Source: Solirubrobacter ginsenosidimutans (GTDB lineage Bacteria; Actinomycetota; Thermoleophilia; Solirubrobacterales; Solirubrobacteraceae). From it: DNA of 64,000 bases. Below the pieces are notes generated by a model that worked only from the letters and a program-made list of their open reading frames with translations, made no database searches and was not told the origin of the DNA. Positions 35,629 to 44,254 of the stretch are shown one piece after another; within the stretch, counting starts at the first letter, position 1; every line of letters begins with the position of its first letter. The stretch is from assembly GCF_027587205.1 (NCBI RefSeq), contig NZ_JAPDOD010000032.1, positions 45,503-109,502 of the forward strand. Direction: 5' to 3'. The position numbers and the translations under genes are program-made.

Positions 35629-36000
35629 GTGACCCTCATCACACATGACGACGCGCCGGTCTTCGACATCCCCGGCGCCAGTTTCACCGCCTACGCCGCG
35701 CCCTCGCGCGGTGCCTCCCAGATCAGCCTGTGGTCGGTCGAGCTCGCCGCCGGAACCACGAGCGCGCCCCACTACATGGACAGCGAGGAGCTGTTCTTCG
35801 GGCAGAGCGGCACCGCGGTCGCGGAGGTCGACGGCACCGAGCACCCACTCGGCCCGGGCGACTGCCTGGTCATCGCGCCCGGCGCGATGTTCTCGTTCCG
35901 CGTCGGCGAGGACGAGCCGTTCCGCGCCGTCGCGTGCATGCGCTCCGGCGGCCGCGCCACGCTGGACGGCGAGACGTTCGCGCCGCCGTGGACCGTGTGA
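35629..36000 (+). CDS. small cupin-domain protein
   Basis: 123 aa from the GTG at 35629. One conserved beta-barrel: cupin motif 1 is partial (TSAPHYMDSEELFFGQSGTA, His and Glu in metal positions), motif 2 is GPGDCLVIAPGAMFSFRV, where the second metal His is replaced. It may bind a small ligand rather than catalyse. Translation is likely leaderless. The stop overlaps the MarR start (GTGA), so regulator and cupin are co-expressed; the cupin may sense or modify the MarR ligand, which is inference. Confidence 0.8.
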   Translation: MTLITHDDAPVFDIPGASFTAYAAPSRGASQISLWSVELAAGTTSAPHYMDSEELFFGQSGTAVAEVDGTEHPLGPGDCLVIAPGAMFSFRVGEDEPFRAVACMRSGGRATLDGETFAPPWTV

Positions 36001-36464
36001 GCGAGCCGGATTTCGCGATCCTGATCGTCGCCGCCAACCGCTGCGTGGCCGACCGCCTCGGGGCAGCGGTCGCGACGGCGGGGGGCGAGACGATGCGGCC
36101 GTCGTTCGGGTTCGTCATCCGTGCCGTGGCGGCGGAGCAGCCGACCGTCTCGCGCCTGGCGGAGTTGCTCGGCGTGACCAAGCAGGCCGCCAGCCGGCTC
36201 ACGGACGACATGGTCTCGCTCGGCTACCTCGAGCGGGTCGGCGATCCGGCTGACCGCCGCCGGACGCTGCTGCACCTGAGCCCGACCGGCGAGCGGGTCC
36301 GTGCCCGCGCCCGCCAAGAGAGCGAAGCGATGGAGGCCGAGCTGCGCGAGCGCTTCGGTGACGAGCAGGTCTCCCACCTGCGCGCGCTGCTCGCCGACTT
36401 CGTCGAGCGCCACGGCGGCGGCCAGGAGCTGGCGCACAACCGCTCTCGCGCGACGACGGACTAG
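35997..36464 (+). CDS. MarR-family transcriptional regulator
   Basis: 155 aa from the GTG at 35997. The winged helix-turn-helix is clear: TVSRLAELLGVTKQAASRLT (recognition helix), MVSLGYLERV, and the wing DPADRRRTLLHLSPTGERV. N- and C-terminal helices provide dimerisation. It probably controls its own operon through the GGTCAA/TTGACC operator. Ligand unknown. Its TAG and that of the convergent LysR gene share the palindrome CTAG at 36461-36464. Confidence 0.92.
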   Translation: MSEPDFAILIVAANRCVADRLGAAVATAGGETMRPSFGFVIRAVAAEQPTVSRLAELLGVTKQAASRLTDDMVSLGYLERVGDPADRRRTLLHLSPTGERVRARARQESEAMEAELRERFGDEQVSHLRALLADFVERHGGGQELAHNRSRATTD

Positions 36465-37324
36465 GAGAGCGCCGCCCGCAAGCGCCCCACGGCGGCGGAG
36501 GGAAGACCCGCCGGCCAGAGCAGCACCAGCGGCACGGTGAACGCCTCCACGGCGACGATCGCGACGCCGTCACGGGGCGGCGTGCCCGCGGGCATCAGCG
36601 CGACGGCGTCCTCCTCCGCGAGCGGCGTGAGGAACGCCGCGCCGCCCGTCACCCGCGCTTCGACGACCTCGACGGACGCGCCCGCGGCCTCGACGGCATC
36701 GACCAGTAGGTCCGTGTAGGACGTGCCGCGCGCGCTGGCGACGAGCAGCCGGCACCCGTCGAGGTCACGCAGCGTCAAGGACGCGCGGGCGGCGAGCGGG
36801 TGGTGCGCCGGGACCGCGAGCACCATCGGCGTCGGCCGCAGCCGCGCGCTGTGCAGCGTCTCGTCGCGCTCCCCGCTCACCCGCGTCAGCGCGAGATCGA
36901 GCTCGTGCGCGCGCAGCAGCGGCCGCAGGTCGGCCGGGCGGACCTCGTGCAGCGCCAGCGAGATGTCGGACCCGGGTGGGCGCAGCGCGCGGACGACGTC
37001 GTCGCGGTCGAGCGGCCCGATCGCGGGCGAGACGCCGATCCGCACGCGGCCGAGCGCGCCGGTCCCGATCTCCCGCGCGCGGGTGAAGGCCGCGTCCGCG
37101 GCTCGTACCACCTCCACGCCGTCGCGCAGCAGCGAGGCGCCCGCGGCCGTCAGCCGCACCTCGCGCGTCGTGCGTTCCAGCAGCGTCACCCCGAGCTCGC
37201 GCTCCAGCTCGCCCACGGTGCGCGACACGGTCTGTTGCGTGAGATGCAGCAGCTCCGCCGCGCGGGTGAAGCTGAGCTGCTCGGCGACCGCCACGAACGC
37301 CCGCAGATGGCGCAGCTCAGGCAT
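36461..37324 (-). CDS. LysR-family transcriptional regulator
   Basis: 287 aa, ATG at 37324. The N-terminal helix-turn-helix (LRHLRAFVAVAEQLSFTRAA, ELLHLTQQTVSRTVGELERE) is canonical; residues about 90-287 form the two-lobed effector domain (VRIGVSPAIG, VLAVPAHHPLAAR). Divergent from the short-chain dehydrogenase gene, whose start is 74 bp away, the typical arrangement of a LysR regulator and its target. Confidence 0.92.
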   Translation of the reverse strand: MPELRHLRAFVAVAEQLSFTRAAELLHLTQQTVSRTVGELERELGVTLLERTTREVRLTAAGASLLRDGVEVVRAADAAFTRAREIGTGALGRVRIGVSPAIGPLDRDDVVRALRPPGSDISLALHEVRPADLRPLLRAHELDLALTRVSGERDETLHSARLRPTPMVLAVPAHHPLAARASLTLRDLDGCRLLVASARGTSYTDLLVDAVEAAGASVEVVEARVTGGAAFLTPLAEEDAVALMPAGTPPRDGVAIVAVEAFTVPLVLLWPAGLPSAAVGRLRAALS

Positions 37325-37398
37325 TCACGCGGCCCGCATGTGTCTCGACCACGGATGCGAGTTTGTCTGAACGGCTCCCGCGGCGCATGCTGATGCTC

Positions 37399-38127
37399 AT
37401 GACTTCGCAACGTGTCGCAATCGTCACCGGTGGTTCCCGCGGGATCGGCCGCGCGATCGTAAAACGGCTCGCCGCCGACGGCTTCAAGGTCGTCGTCAAC
37501 TACGCGGGCAACCAGCGGGAAGCCGCCGCGGCGGTCGAGGAGGCGGGCGCGGACAACGCGATCGCCGTCCAGGCCGACATCGCCGACGAGACGGCGGTCA
37601 AGGCGCTGTTCGAGGCCGCGATCGAGCGCTTCGGCGGCGTCGACGTGGTGATCAACGCCGCCGGGCGGATGGACCTCGCCCCGCTCGCCGACTTCGACCT
37701 CGCCACGCTCGACGAGCAGGTGCGCGTGAACCTCCGCGGCACCTTCGTCATCTCCCAGAACGCGCTCAGGCACCTCCGCGACGGCGGCGCGCTGATCAAC
37801 TTCTCCAGCAGCGTCGTCGGCCTCGCCTTCCCGACGTACTCCGTCTACGCCGCCACCAAGGGCGCGGTCGAGGCGATGACGCTGGTGCTCGCCCGCGAGG
37901 TCCGCGGGCGAGACATCACCGTCAACGCCGTCGCTCCCGGCCCGACTGCCACGAGCCTCTTCCTCGACGGCAAGGACCAGGAGACGATCGACCGCCTCGC
38001 GCAGCAGCCGCCGCTCCAGCGGCTCGGCCAGCCGGAGGACATCGCCAACGTCGTCTCCTTCCTCGCCGGACCCGACGGCCGCTGGGTCAACGGCCAGGTG
38101 CTGCGCGCCAACGGCGGCGTGATCTAG
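37399..38127 (+). CDS. short-chain dehydrogenase/reductase
   Basis: 242 aa from the ATG at 37399 (in-frame ATGs at 37387 and 37393 would add 2-4 residues). Classical SDR: NAD(P) loop TGGSRGIG (10-17), NAAG (86-89), active-site Ser in NFSSSVVG and Tyr150/Lys154 in YAATK, then PGPTAT. Length is exact for the classical type. Substrate unknown; likely activated by the divergent LysR regulator. Its stop overlaps by 4 bp that of the convergent secreted-protein gene. Confidence 0.93.
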   Translation: MTSQRVAIVTGGSRGIGRAIVKRLAADGFKVVVNYAGNQREAAAAVEEAGADNAIAVQADIADETAVKALFEAAIERFGGVDVVINAAGRMDLAPLADFDLATLDEQVRVNLRGTFVISQNALRHLRDGGALINFSSSVVGLAFPTYSVYAATKGAVEAMTLVLAREVRGRDITVNAVAPGPTATSLFLDGKDQETIDRLAQQPPLQRLGQPEDIANVVSFLAGPDGRWVNGQVLRANGGVI

Positions 38128-39194
38128 AAGCGGGCGGAGCGCATCAGCAGCGAGAGGGTCGACTTGCGCGGGAAGTACGCGACGACGACCTTGGTCCGGA
38201 CGTGCTTGCGGCGGGCGAGCACGTGCGCGCCGGCCGGGGTGGACGCGAGCCGCAGGCGAACCAGCCCGGCGTGCTTGACGCGCTTGGAGCCCGTGAGGAT
38301 CGTCGTGAACGGGCCGGCGCCGGTCTTGGCGTTTCCGGGGAGCGTGACGCTTGCGCTCACCATGCCGGCCTTCGGCGCGCTGATCAGCAGCGAGGTCTTC
38401 ATGCCCCGGCGATCTGACTCCAGCAGTCGGAGGTCCTTCGGGACCTTGCGCTTCTTGCCGCCGCCGCTGCCCGAACTGTTGTTGTCGGAGCCGCCATTGC
38501 GCGAGTCGCCGAAGTCCGCGGTCGCGTCGTCGTCGAGGCCGTCGCCCGCGTCCCAGTCGCGGAACCAGTCGTCGGTCCAGTTCGGGCCGAGCCCGCCGCC
38601 ATCTGGGTCCTGCGTCTCGTCGCCGAGGCTGTCCTGATCGACGTCGGGCTCGAGCACGGCGTCGAAGAGCAGCTCGGTGCCGGTGCCGCCGTCCATCCCG
38701 CACGGCGCGCACGGCAACGTGAAGGACTGCAGGGCGCCGTCGGGGCGCGGGCGATTGCGGACGCCGAGCGCGACTTCGCCGGTCCGGTAGAGGAAGCCGA
38801 GCGCGTCGCCGCGCTCCATCGGGAGGTGCAGGTCGTCGGCGTGCGACACGTCGCCGGCGAGCGGGAGCGGGGCAGACGCGGCGACCGTCAGGCTCACGCC
38901 GTCGGCCGCGGGGCGCAGGACCGCGATCCGCGGCGCCTCCGTGCCGGCGATCCGGCGCGCGTTGACGCTCGCGGTGGTGATCACGCCGTCCTCCGGCGCA
39001 TCGACGGTCGCGAGGCGCAGCGCGAACTGGCGGAAGCCGACGTCGAGGCCGGGCGCGCAGTCCGCGCAGGCGAAGGCGTCGGGGGTCGCGGACGTGTCCT
39101 GCGAGCCGAGGAAGGTTGCCGCGTCGGCCCGTGAAGCGCCGACGGTGAGTGCGGCGAGGAACACTGCCGCGAGAGGGAGGGGCCGGGCGGTCAT
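38124..39194 (-). CDS. secreted protein of unknown function
   Basis: 356 aa. Signal peptide (PLPLAAVFLAALTVGASRADA, cleavage near residue 26). The domain that follows (about 30-190, with CADCAP and CAPCG pairs of Cys) is beta-rich; then an acidic Asp/Gly segment (DVDQDSLGDETQDPDG) of thrombospondin-3/EF-like calcium-binding type, a Ser/Gly linker, and a basic C-terminal domain (RKHVRTKVVVAYFP). Such three-part proteins recur in this window and are probably exported surface proteins. Confidence 0.7.
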   Translation of the reverse strand: MTARPLPLAAVFLAALTVGASRADAATFLGSQDTSATPDAFACADCAPGLDVGFRQFALRLATVDAPEDGVITTASVNARRIAGTEAPRIAVLRPAADGVSLTVAASAPLPLAGDVSHADDLHLPMERGDALGFLYRTGEVALGVRNRPRPDGALQSFTLPCAPCGMDGGTGTELLFDAVLEPDVDQDSLGDETQDPDGGGLGPNWTDDWFRDWDAGDGLDDDATADFGDSRNGGSDNNSSGSGGGKKRKVPKDLRLLESDRRGMKTSLLISAPKAGMVSASVTLPGNAKTGAGPFTTILTGSKRVKHAGLVRLRLASTPAGAHVLARRKHVRTKVVVAYFPRKSTLSLLMRSARF

Positions 39195-39310
39195 GGAACT
39201 GCGTGCGCACGACCGCCCTCTCCGGATGCCTGTTGGACCGTGTGAAGGACCTGAGACTTCGACAAGTGTTCAGGGTCTGGATTGCGTCGCCGGGGCTAGG
39301 GTGGTGGGCA

Positions 39311-40771
39311 ATGCTTCAGCGCGTCGCACTCGCCTCGTATAAGGCGGCTCTCGCGGTCTCCGCGGTCCTTGCTCTCGCCCCGGCCGTCGCGAATGCGGCT
39401 GACACCACGCCACCTCACACGACGATCACCCAGTATCCGGGCGTCGGCTACACGGCCGGTGCCGGCCACCCGTTCCCGGATCTCCCTGCCCGGTACGTGT
39501 ACTGGCCGGACGATGCCGTGATCGCCTTCCAGGCTGACAAGCCCGCGACGTTCGAATGCCGAGGTTGGGACGAACCCTGGTACCCGTGCACCTCCCCGGT
39601 GACGCGGCCGACACTGGACATCGGCCTCGGCGCCGAGCACCTCTTCATCCGCGCGCGCGACCTCGACGGCAACGTCGAGCAGACCCCGGCGCACGCGTAC
39701 TGGAGCATCGAGCCGCTGCGGGAGGTCGTCCCCGCATCCGTCACGGGGACGTTCAAGGTCGGCCAGCAGCTCACCTGCGACGGCGGCCAATGGAGCAGCG
39801 CCTTGGCGACGCCGCTCCTGAAGGAATGGCACCGCGACGGGATCTCGGACAGCCCCGTCGTCGGGACGGGCGACACGTACACGGTCACGCCCGCCGACGT
39901 CGGCCACTCGATGTATTGCGGCGTCACGCTGTTCCACTCGGTCGCGGGCTGGTGGTTCTCGACCTCGACGCCCCGAATCCCGGCGTCCCCGGTGAAGCTG
40001 CCGGCCGCGCCCGCCTGCCCGGCCGCGGAAGTGGCGACGGCGTCGGACGCGAACCTGGACGCGCAGCTGGACCGCGCGTGCCGGCTCAGCGTCACCTCTG
40101 ACGAGTCGGACTTCTATCTCGACACCGACGGCGACGCGAACACCGGCGATCCCGCCAACGACGGCGCCGACCGCTACGTCCGGTTCGCCGGCGGCGCGGC
40201 GATCCTCGCGTACTGGAGCGGCGGCGACTTCCTCGAGGCCGCCGTGCTGTCCTCGACGGCAGCCGATGGAGGTCGCAGGACCTGGACGGGCTCGGCGGCC
40301 CAGCTCGGTCTCGTCCCCGGCAAGACGGTGAAGGTGCGCAGCGGCGGCGGAAGCGTTGTGTCGCTGCCGGTCACGCTCGCGGCGCCGGACCCGGTCGAGG
40401 ATGAGCCGACGCCGACGCCGACGCCGACTGAGACGCCCACGCCGACCGAGACGTCCACGCCCGCTCCTGGGGACGACGTGGCGAGGATCTCCACGGTCCG
40501 CAGCGCCGCGCCGGCGGTTCTGAAGCGGCCGGCGCTGACGGGCACGCGCAAGGCCGGCCACCGGCTGCGCTGCGCCGCGGGCACTTGGGAGGGCGCCTCG
40601 AAGCTCGCATACGCGTGGTCGCGCAACGGCAAGACGATCAAGCGCTCCGTCGCGAGCCGCTACACCGTCCGCGGCTCCGACCGCGGGCAGCGGATCGGGT
40701 GCTCGGTGAGCGCGACCGGCGCGGGCGGGACGCGTACCGTCGCCGCCAACGCCGTGCGGATCAAGCGCTAA
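39311..40771 (+). CDS. secreted multi-domain protein with Thr/Pro linker
   Basis: 486 aa from the ATG at 39311 (a longer reading from 39149 would have no signal peptide at its start). Signal peptide ends near ANAA (about 29). An HYR-like domain (TPPHTTITQYP, ... FECRGWDEPWYPCTS) with an ARDLDGN motif is followed by two copies of an Ig-like module starting GTFKVGQQLTCDGGQWS and GTRKAGHRLRCAAGTWEG, each with YAWxRxG or WHRDG centres. The two copies are separated by a TPTPTPTETPTPTETSTP linker. Probably carbohydrate or surface binding. Confidence 0.75.
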   Translation: MLQRVALASYKAALAVSAVLALAPAVANAADTTPPHTTITQYPGVGYTAGAGHPFPDLPARYVYWPDDAVIAFQADKPATFECRGWDEPWYPCTSPVTRPTLDIGLGAEHLFIRARDLDGNVEQTPAHAYWSIEPLREVVPASVTGTFKVGQQLTCDGGQWSSALATPLLKEWHRDGISDSPVVGTGDTYTVTPADVGHSMYCGVTLFHSVAGWWFSTSTPRIPASPVKLPAAPACPAAEVATASDANLDAQLDRACRLSVTSDESDFYLDTDGDANTGDPANDGADRYVRFAGGAAILAYWSGGDFLEAAVLSSTAADGGRRTWTGSAAQLGLVPGKTVKVRSGGGSVVSLPVTLAAPDPVEDEPTPTPTPTETPTPTETSTPAPGDDVARISTVRSAAPAVLKRPALTGTRKAGHRLRCAAGTWEGASKLAYAWSRNGKTIKRSVASRYTVRGSDRGQRIGCSVSATGAGGTRTVAANAVRIKR

Positions 40772-40795
40772 CCGACCTGCCTACAGACGTTCGGT

Positions 40796-40822
40796 CCCTT
40801 CCCCAGCTCACGCGAGGAAGGG
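40796..40822. terminator. possible bidirectional terminator
   Basis: CCCTTCC (40796-40802) and GGAAGGG (40816-40822) form a 7-bp stem with a 13-base loop in the 63 bp between two convergent genes. No T run on either side, so the call rests on position and symmetry. Confidence 0.4.
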
Positions 40823-40834
40823 CCCGGATGCGTC

Positions 40835-41305
40835 TTAGGCCGACAGCAGGCGCTGGAAGAAGCCGCGGTAGCGCTGGAGCGCGATCCGCAGGTCCTCGGT
40901 GGAGACGTCCTCGCCGCGGCCCCACTGGCCCTCGAGGCGCTCGCGCTCAGTGGCGAAGCCCTCGGCGAGACGCTTCATGACCTCGGCCACGAGCTCGTCC
41001 GCCTGCTCGACGGTCTGGCGCGGCTCGTCGACGAACCCGGTCTGGATCTGCTCCCAGCGGCGCTGGAAGCCCTCGTTCTGGTCGCGCGGGAGCAGCTCGG
41101 GCGAATCGTCGGCCTTGGTGCTCGCCTCGGCGGCGAAACCGGCGGTGCCGGAGCGCTCGGTGGTCTCGCGCGCGGCGTCGCGGCGCTCGTCGGTCATCGC
41201 GCTCGTGGGCTCGCCCGGCTCGCGCTCGAACCGGCGCGGCTCGGCGGTGTCGGCAGCCTTGGTGTCGTCGCCGATGAGTTCGCGGGTGCTGGTGGGGGTT
41301 TCCAT
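40835..41305 (-). CDS. hypothetical acidic protein, second of a related pair
   Basis: 156 aa, ATG at 41305 directly after the TAG of the upstream gene; its ribosome site GGAGGT lies inside that gene. The first 75 residues are polar and probably disordered. The last 75 form a helical domain (RRWEQIQTGFVDEPRQTVEQA ... STEDLRIALQRYRGFFQRLL) that is also present in the upstream protein, including the WxxxQxxFVDxP and the final LRxAxxxYRxxFxxLL patterns. No enzymatic motif. The pair is widespread in Actinobacteria; function unknown. Confidence 0.75.
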   Translation of the reverse strand: METPTSTRELIGDDTKAADTAEPRRFEREPGEPTSAMTDERRDAARETTERSGTAGFAAEASTKADDSPELLPRDQNEGFQRRWEQIQTGFVDEPRQTVEQADELVAEVMKRLAEGFATERERLEGQWGRGEDVSTEDLRIALQRYRGFFQRLLSA

Positions 41306-41851
41306 CTACCTGACCTCCTGGGGGGTCTGCTCTTCGCGGGTGGGGGGTTCGAGGAGCTCGGCGAACAGCGCGCGGTAATGCAGCATCGCCTCGCGCAGGT
41401 CCTCGGTGCTGGCGCTGCGCTTGCTCTGGATCGCGTGCGCCTTGCGGTAGTGCTCGACGACCTCGGGGTGGTCGACGGACACGTCGGCCGCCTGGGTCTC
41501 GAAGTCCTCGACCGGGTAGCCGCGCTCGCGCATCACTTCGGTGAGCAGCGCGTCGGCGTCGTTGAGCGATGACGCCGGCTGGTCGACGAACTGCGACTGG
41601 GTCGCGCGCCAGCGCTCGGCGTAGCGGTCGCGGGCGGTCGCGCCCAGCGGGCGGATCTCGAACCGGCGCCGGCGCTCACGGCGCTGCAGCAGTTCGTTCT
41701 CCGCTTCACGCTGGTCGCCGCGCTCTTCTACAACGCGGTCGTACTCGGGGCCGAAGCCTTCACGCAGCTTCGCCGAGCGCTGCTGGCGGTACGCGAGCAC
41801 GCCGACGACGGCGAGCAGCACGACGACGACGATGACCAATAGCCAGATCAC
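41306..41851 (-). CDS. membrane-anchored hypothetical protein, first of a related pair
   Basis: 181 aa. One N-terminal membrane anchor (IWLLVIVVVVLLAVVGVLAY), a charged linker (EYDRVVEERGDQREAENELLQRR), and from about residue 80 the same helical domain as the next gene (RWRATQSQFVDQPASSLNDAD ... LREAMLHYRALFAELL). The N-terminal anchor on one member and its absence from the other suggest a membrane-bound and a soluble form that could pair through their common domain. Confidence 0.75.
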   Translation of the reverse strand: MIWLLVIVVVVLLAVVGVLAYRQQRSAKLREGFGPEYDRVVEERGDQREAENELLQRRERRRRFEIRPLGATARDRYAERWRATQSQFVDQPASSLNDADALLTEVMRERGYPVEDFETQAADVSVDHPEVVEHYRKAHAIQSKRSASTEDLREAMLHYRALFAELLEPPTREEQTPQEVR

Positions 41852-41989
41852 GTCTCTCCTCCGTTCGCTCTGGAGCTCCGGCGGCGGACCGCCGGAGCGA
41901 TGGGGTTGAGAACGGCCTACCCGAGCGAAGCGGCGTGTATGTGAATCACGTCACCGCGTGTTGACGCCGCTAACAGGCGCCAACAACGG

Positions 41990-42760
41990 CTACTGATCGC
42001 GCCAGGCGACGAGCTCGCGCAGGGCGCTCAGGTCGTAGCCGGAACCGTCGCCGCCGATGCCGACGATCAGGTGGGTGATGCCGGCCTCAACGAGCGCGTC
42101 GGCGTGGCCGAGGTTGTCGGCCTGGATGCCCCAGGTGCGCTCGATCTCGGTCTCGTCGCGGCCGACGTCCTGGCAGTGCTGGAGCAGGATCTCGTTCTTG
42201 CCCTTGTACGTCTCGGCGTCGCCGAACCCGTGCCACATGTCGCCGTACTGGGCGACGAGCTTGAGCGTGACCTTGGGGCCGGAGCCGCCGATCAGGATCG
42301 GGAGCTTGCCGATCGGCGGCGGGTTGAGCTTGCCGATGCGGTCCTTGATCCGCGGGAGCCCGGCCTTGAGGTCCTTGAGGCGGTCCGGCGCGGTGCCGAA
42401 CTCGTAGCCGTACTCGTCGTAGTCGCGCTGGAACCAGCCGGCGCCGATGCCGAGAATCGCCCGGCCGCCGGAGATGTGGTCGATCGTGCGGTGGGCGTCG
42501 GCGAGCAGCTCCGGGTTGCGGTAGCTGTTGCAGATCACCAGCGCGCCGATCTGCGCGCGCTCGGTCACGCTCGCCATCGCTCCGAGCGTCGAGATCGCCT
42601 CGAAGTGCTTGCCGTCCGCCTCGCCGTAGAGGGGATAGAAATGGTCCCAGCAGAAGATCGAGTCGACCCCCAGCGCCTCCGCGTCCTGCCACGCGCGGCG
42701 CATGCCGTCGTAGTCGGCGTGCTGGGGCTGTACCTGTACTCCTACGCGAATCGAAGCCAT
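41990..42760 (-). CDS. LLM-class F420-dependent oxidoreductase
   Basis: 256 aa from the ATG at 42760. Bacterial-luciferase-like TIM barrel: IRVGVQVQPQHADYDGMRRA, FCWDHFYPLYG, TERAQIGALVICNSYRNP, GIGAGWFQRDYDEYG and PILIGGSGPKVTLKLVAQYGD are the standard F420-binding blocks. These enzymes transfer hydride between F420 and varied substrates in the cytoplasm. Followed upstream by a PPOX-type gene of the same strand, 37 bp away, another family that often uses F420. Confidence 0.9.
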   Translation of the reverse strand: MASIRVGVQVQPQHADYDGMRRAWQDAEALGVDSIFCWDHFYPLYGEADGKHFEAISTLGAMASVTERAQIGALVICNSYRNPELLADAHRTIDHISGGRAILGIGAGWFQRDYDEYGYEFGTAPDRLKDLKAGLPRIKDRIGKLNPPPIGKLPILIGGSGPKVTLKLVAQYGDMWHGFGDAETYKGKNEILLQHCQDVGRDETEIERTWGIQADNLGHADALVEAGITHLIVGIGGDGSGYDLSALRELVAWRDQ

Positions 42761-42796
42761 TCGCCGCACGTTAGACGATGCGGAGTGACCCTCCGG

Positions 42797-43264
42797 TTAC
42801 CGCTCGATGGTCCATACACCTCGGTGGGGGGTCCAGGCTTCGATCACCAGTTTGGTCTTCGCTTCGTTTAGACCGACGAGCGAGACCTCGTTGATGTCGA
42901 GCCGGAACGCGTGGCTCGGACCGTTTTCGCCCGCCTCGCCGTTGCGGCGCTTGACCTCCTCCTCGTCGACGATCTCCTCGGCCGTCCCGGCGATCTTCGC
43001 CTCGCCGTGCCAGTTGTCCGGGTCGTCGGTGGCGCTGTGGAGCGCGTAGCGCGGGTCGCGCTGGAGGTCGAGCGCCTTGACCGCCTTCCACATCGAGCCG
43101 ATCCACAGCTCGCCGTCCTTGAACTGGCACTCGGTGCCGCTGATGCGCGGGCCGCCGTCCTTGCGCAGGGTGGCGATCGTCTTGTGCTTGTGGGCGTCGA
43201 ACCGCTCCTGCACGCGCTCGGCGAGCGCGGGGGCGGCGGCGGCGAATTCGGACCAGGTAGCCAT
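42797..43264 (-). CDS. PPOX-class (split-barrel) flavin/F420-binding protein
   Basis: 155 aa, ATG at 43264. Split-barrel signature: AHKHKTIATLRKDGGPRISG, CQFKDGELWIGSMWKAVKALDLQ and RYALHSATDDPD, the usual cofactor-contacting strands. Members bind FMN, F420, haem or biliverdin; the KTIATLRKDGxPRxSG head is typical of actinobacterial F420-type proteins. Probably co-transcribed with the LLM oxidoreductase and divergent from the AraC-type regulator (60 bp). Confidence 0.85.
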   Translation of the reverse strand: MATWSEFAAAAPALAERVQERFDAHKHKTIATLRKDGGPRISGTECQFKDGELWIGSMWKAVKALDLQRDPRYALHSATDDPDNWHGEAKIAGTAEEIVDEEEVKRRNGEAGENGPSHAFRLDINEVSLVGLNEAKTKLVIEAWTPHRGVWTIER

Positions 43265-43324
43265 GGGCGTCCACGGTGGCGGGCGGCGCGCTCGGTGTCC
43301 ACCGACACGTCGAAAACGATCAAC

Positions 43325-44254
43325 ATGTCAGCGATGGAGGATCGCCTGCGGGAACTGATCGACGTCGTGCTCGGCTCGCTCGACGAGCCGGTCAACGGGA
43401 CGTCGTTGGCGGCGCGCGTGCACTTCTCGCGCGACCACCTGGATCGGCTGCTGGCGGCCGCGACGGGCGAGTCGCCGGTGGCGATGCGGCGGCGGTTGCT
43501 GTTGGAGCGGGCGGCGTGGCAGTTGCGGACGGGCGCCGCGTCGCCGGCGGGTGCGGCGGAGGCGGCCGGGTACGGGTCGACCGCCGCGTTCTCGCGCGCC
43601 TTCGCGCGGGCGTACGGGACACCGCCGAGCGCGTTCGCGGGGGAGGTCGAGCTGGAGGCGCCGAACGGCATCCATTTCCACCCGCCGGCGGGGCTCCTCA
43701 TCCCGGGCGTGCGCGCGGGCGCGCCGGCCGACCTCACCGATCGGCTCGTCTCGCATCATCTCGATCGCGTCCGCGAGCTGCTGGCGGCGGCCGCGACGCT
43801 GTCCGACGAGGCGCTCGCGCGCGAGGTGCGGCCGGGGGTGGTGCTCGTGTGGTTCGAGGGCGTCGAGCCGAGCGCGGCGCTGATGTGCGAGCGGCTCGTC
43901 TTCACGCTCGAGGTGTGGGTGGCGGCGATGGCGGGCTCGCCGGTCCCGGTTGCCGGTGGTGATTGGGAGCCGCGGTTCGAGCGGGCGGCGCTGGCGTTTG
44001 AGCGTCTGGCGAAGCGGATCCGCGACCGCGGCGCCTTCGACGACGCGTTCGTGGACGCGCTGTGCGAGCCGCCGCAGTCCTTCACCTATGGCGGCGTGCT
44101 GTCACATGTCTTGACCTACGGGGCGGTGCGGCGCGAGGCGCTGGCGTCGGTGCTGGTCGAGTTGGGCGCGACCGTCCCCTCATGCGGCGACCCGATCGTG
44201 TGGGAGGCTCAGAGTGCTCGGACGCGGATCGCTCGGAACGCGACGATGTCCTGA
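43325..44254 (+). CDS. AraC-type DNA-binding domain fused to a DinB-like domain
   Basis: 309 aa from the ATG at 43325 (another at 43334). Residues about 5-105 are an AraC double helix-turn-helix placed at the N-terminus (SLAARVHFSRDHLDRLL; AAEAAGYGSTAAFSRAFARAYGTPPSAF). From about 135 to 295 lies a DinB-like four-helix bundle (LTDRLVSHHLDRVRELLAAAATLSDEAL ... SFTYGGVLSHVLTYGAVRREAL) with His residues in the metal positions. A DinB thiol-dependent enzyme or ligand sensor fused to a regulator is uncommon but known. Its last 46 bp overlap the convergent DUF1080 gene. Confidence 0.82.
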   Translation: MSAMEDRLRELIDVVLGSLDEPVNGTSLAARVHFSRDHLDRLLAAATGESPVAMRRRLLLERAAWQLRTGAASPAGAAEAAGYGSTAAFSRAFARAYGTPPSAFAGEVELEAPNGIHFHPPAGLLIPGVRAGAPADLTDRLVSHHLDRVRELLAAAATLSDEALAREVRPGVVLVWFEGVEPSAALMCERLVFTLEVWVAAMAGSPVPVAGGDWEPRFERAALAFERLAKRIRDRGAFDDAFVDALCEPPQSFTYGGVLSHVLTYGAVRREALASVLVELGATVPSCGDPIVWEAQSARTRIARNATMS

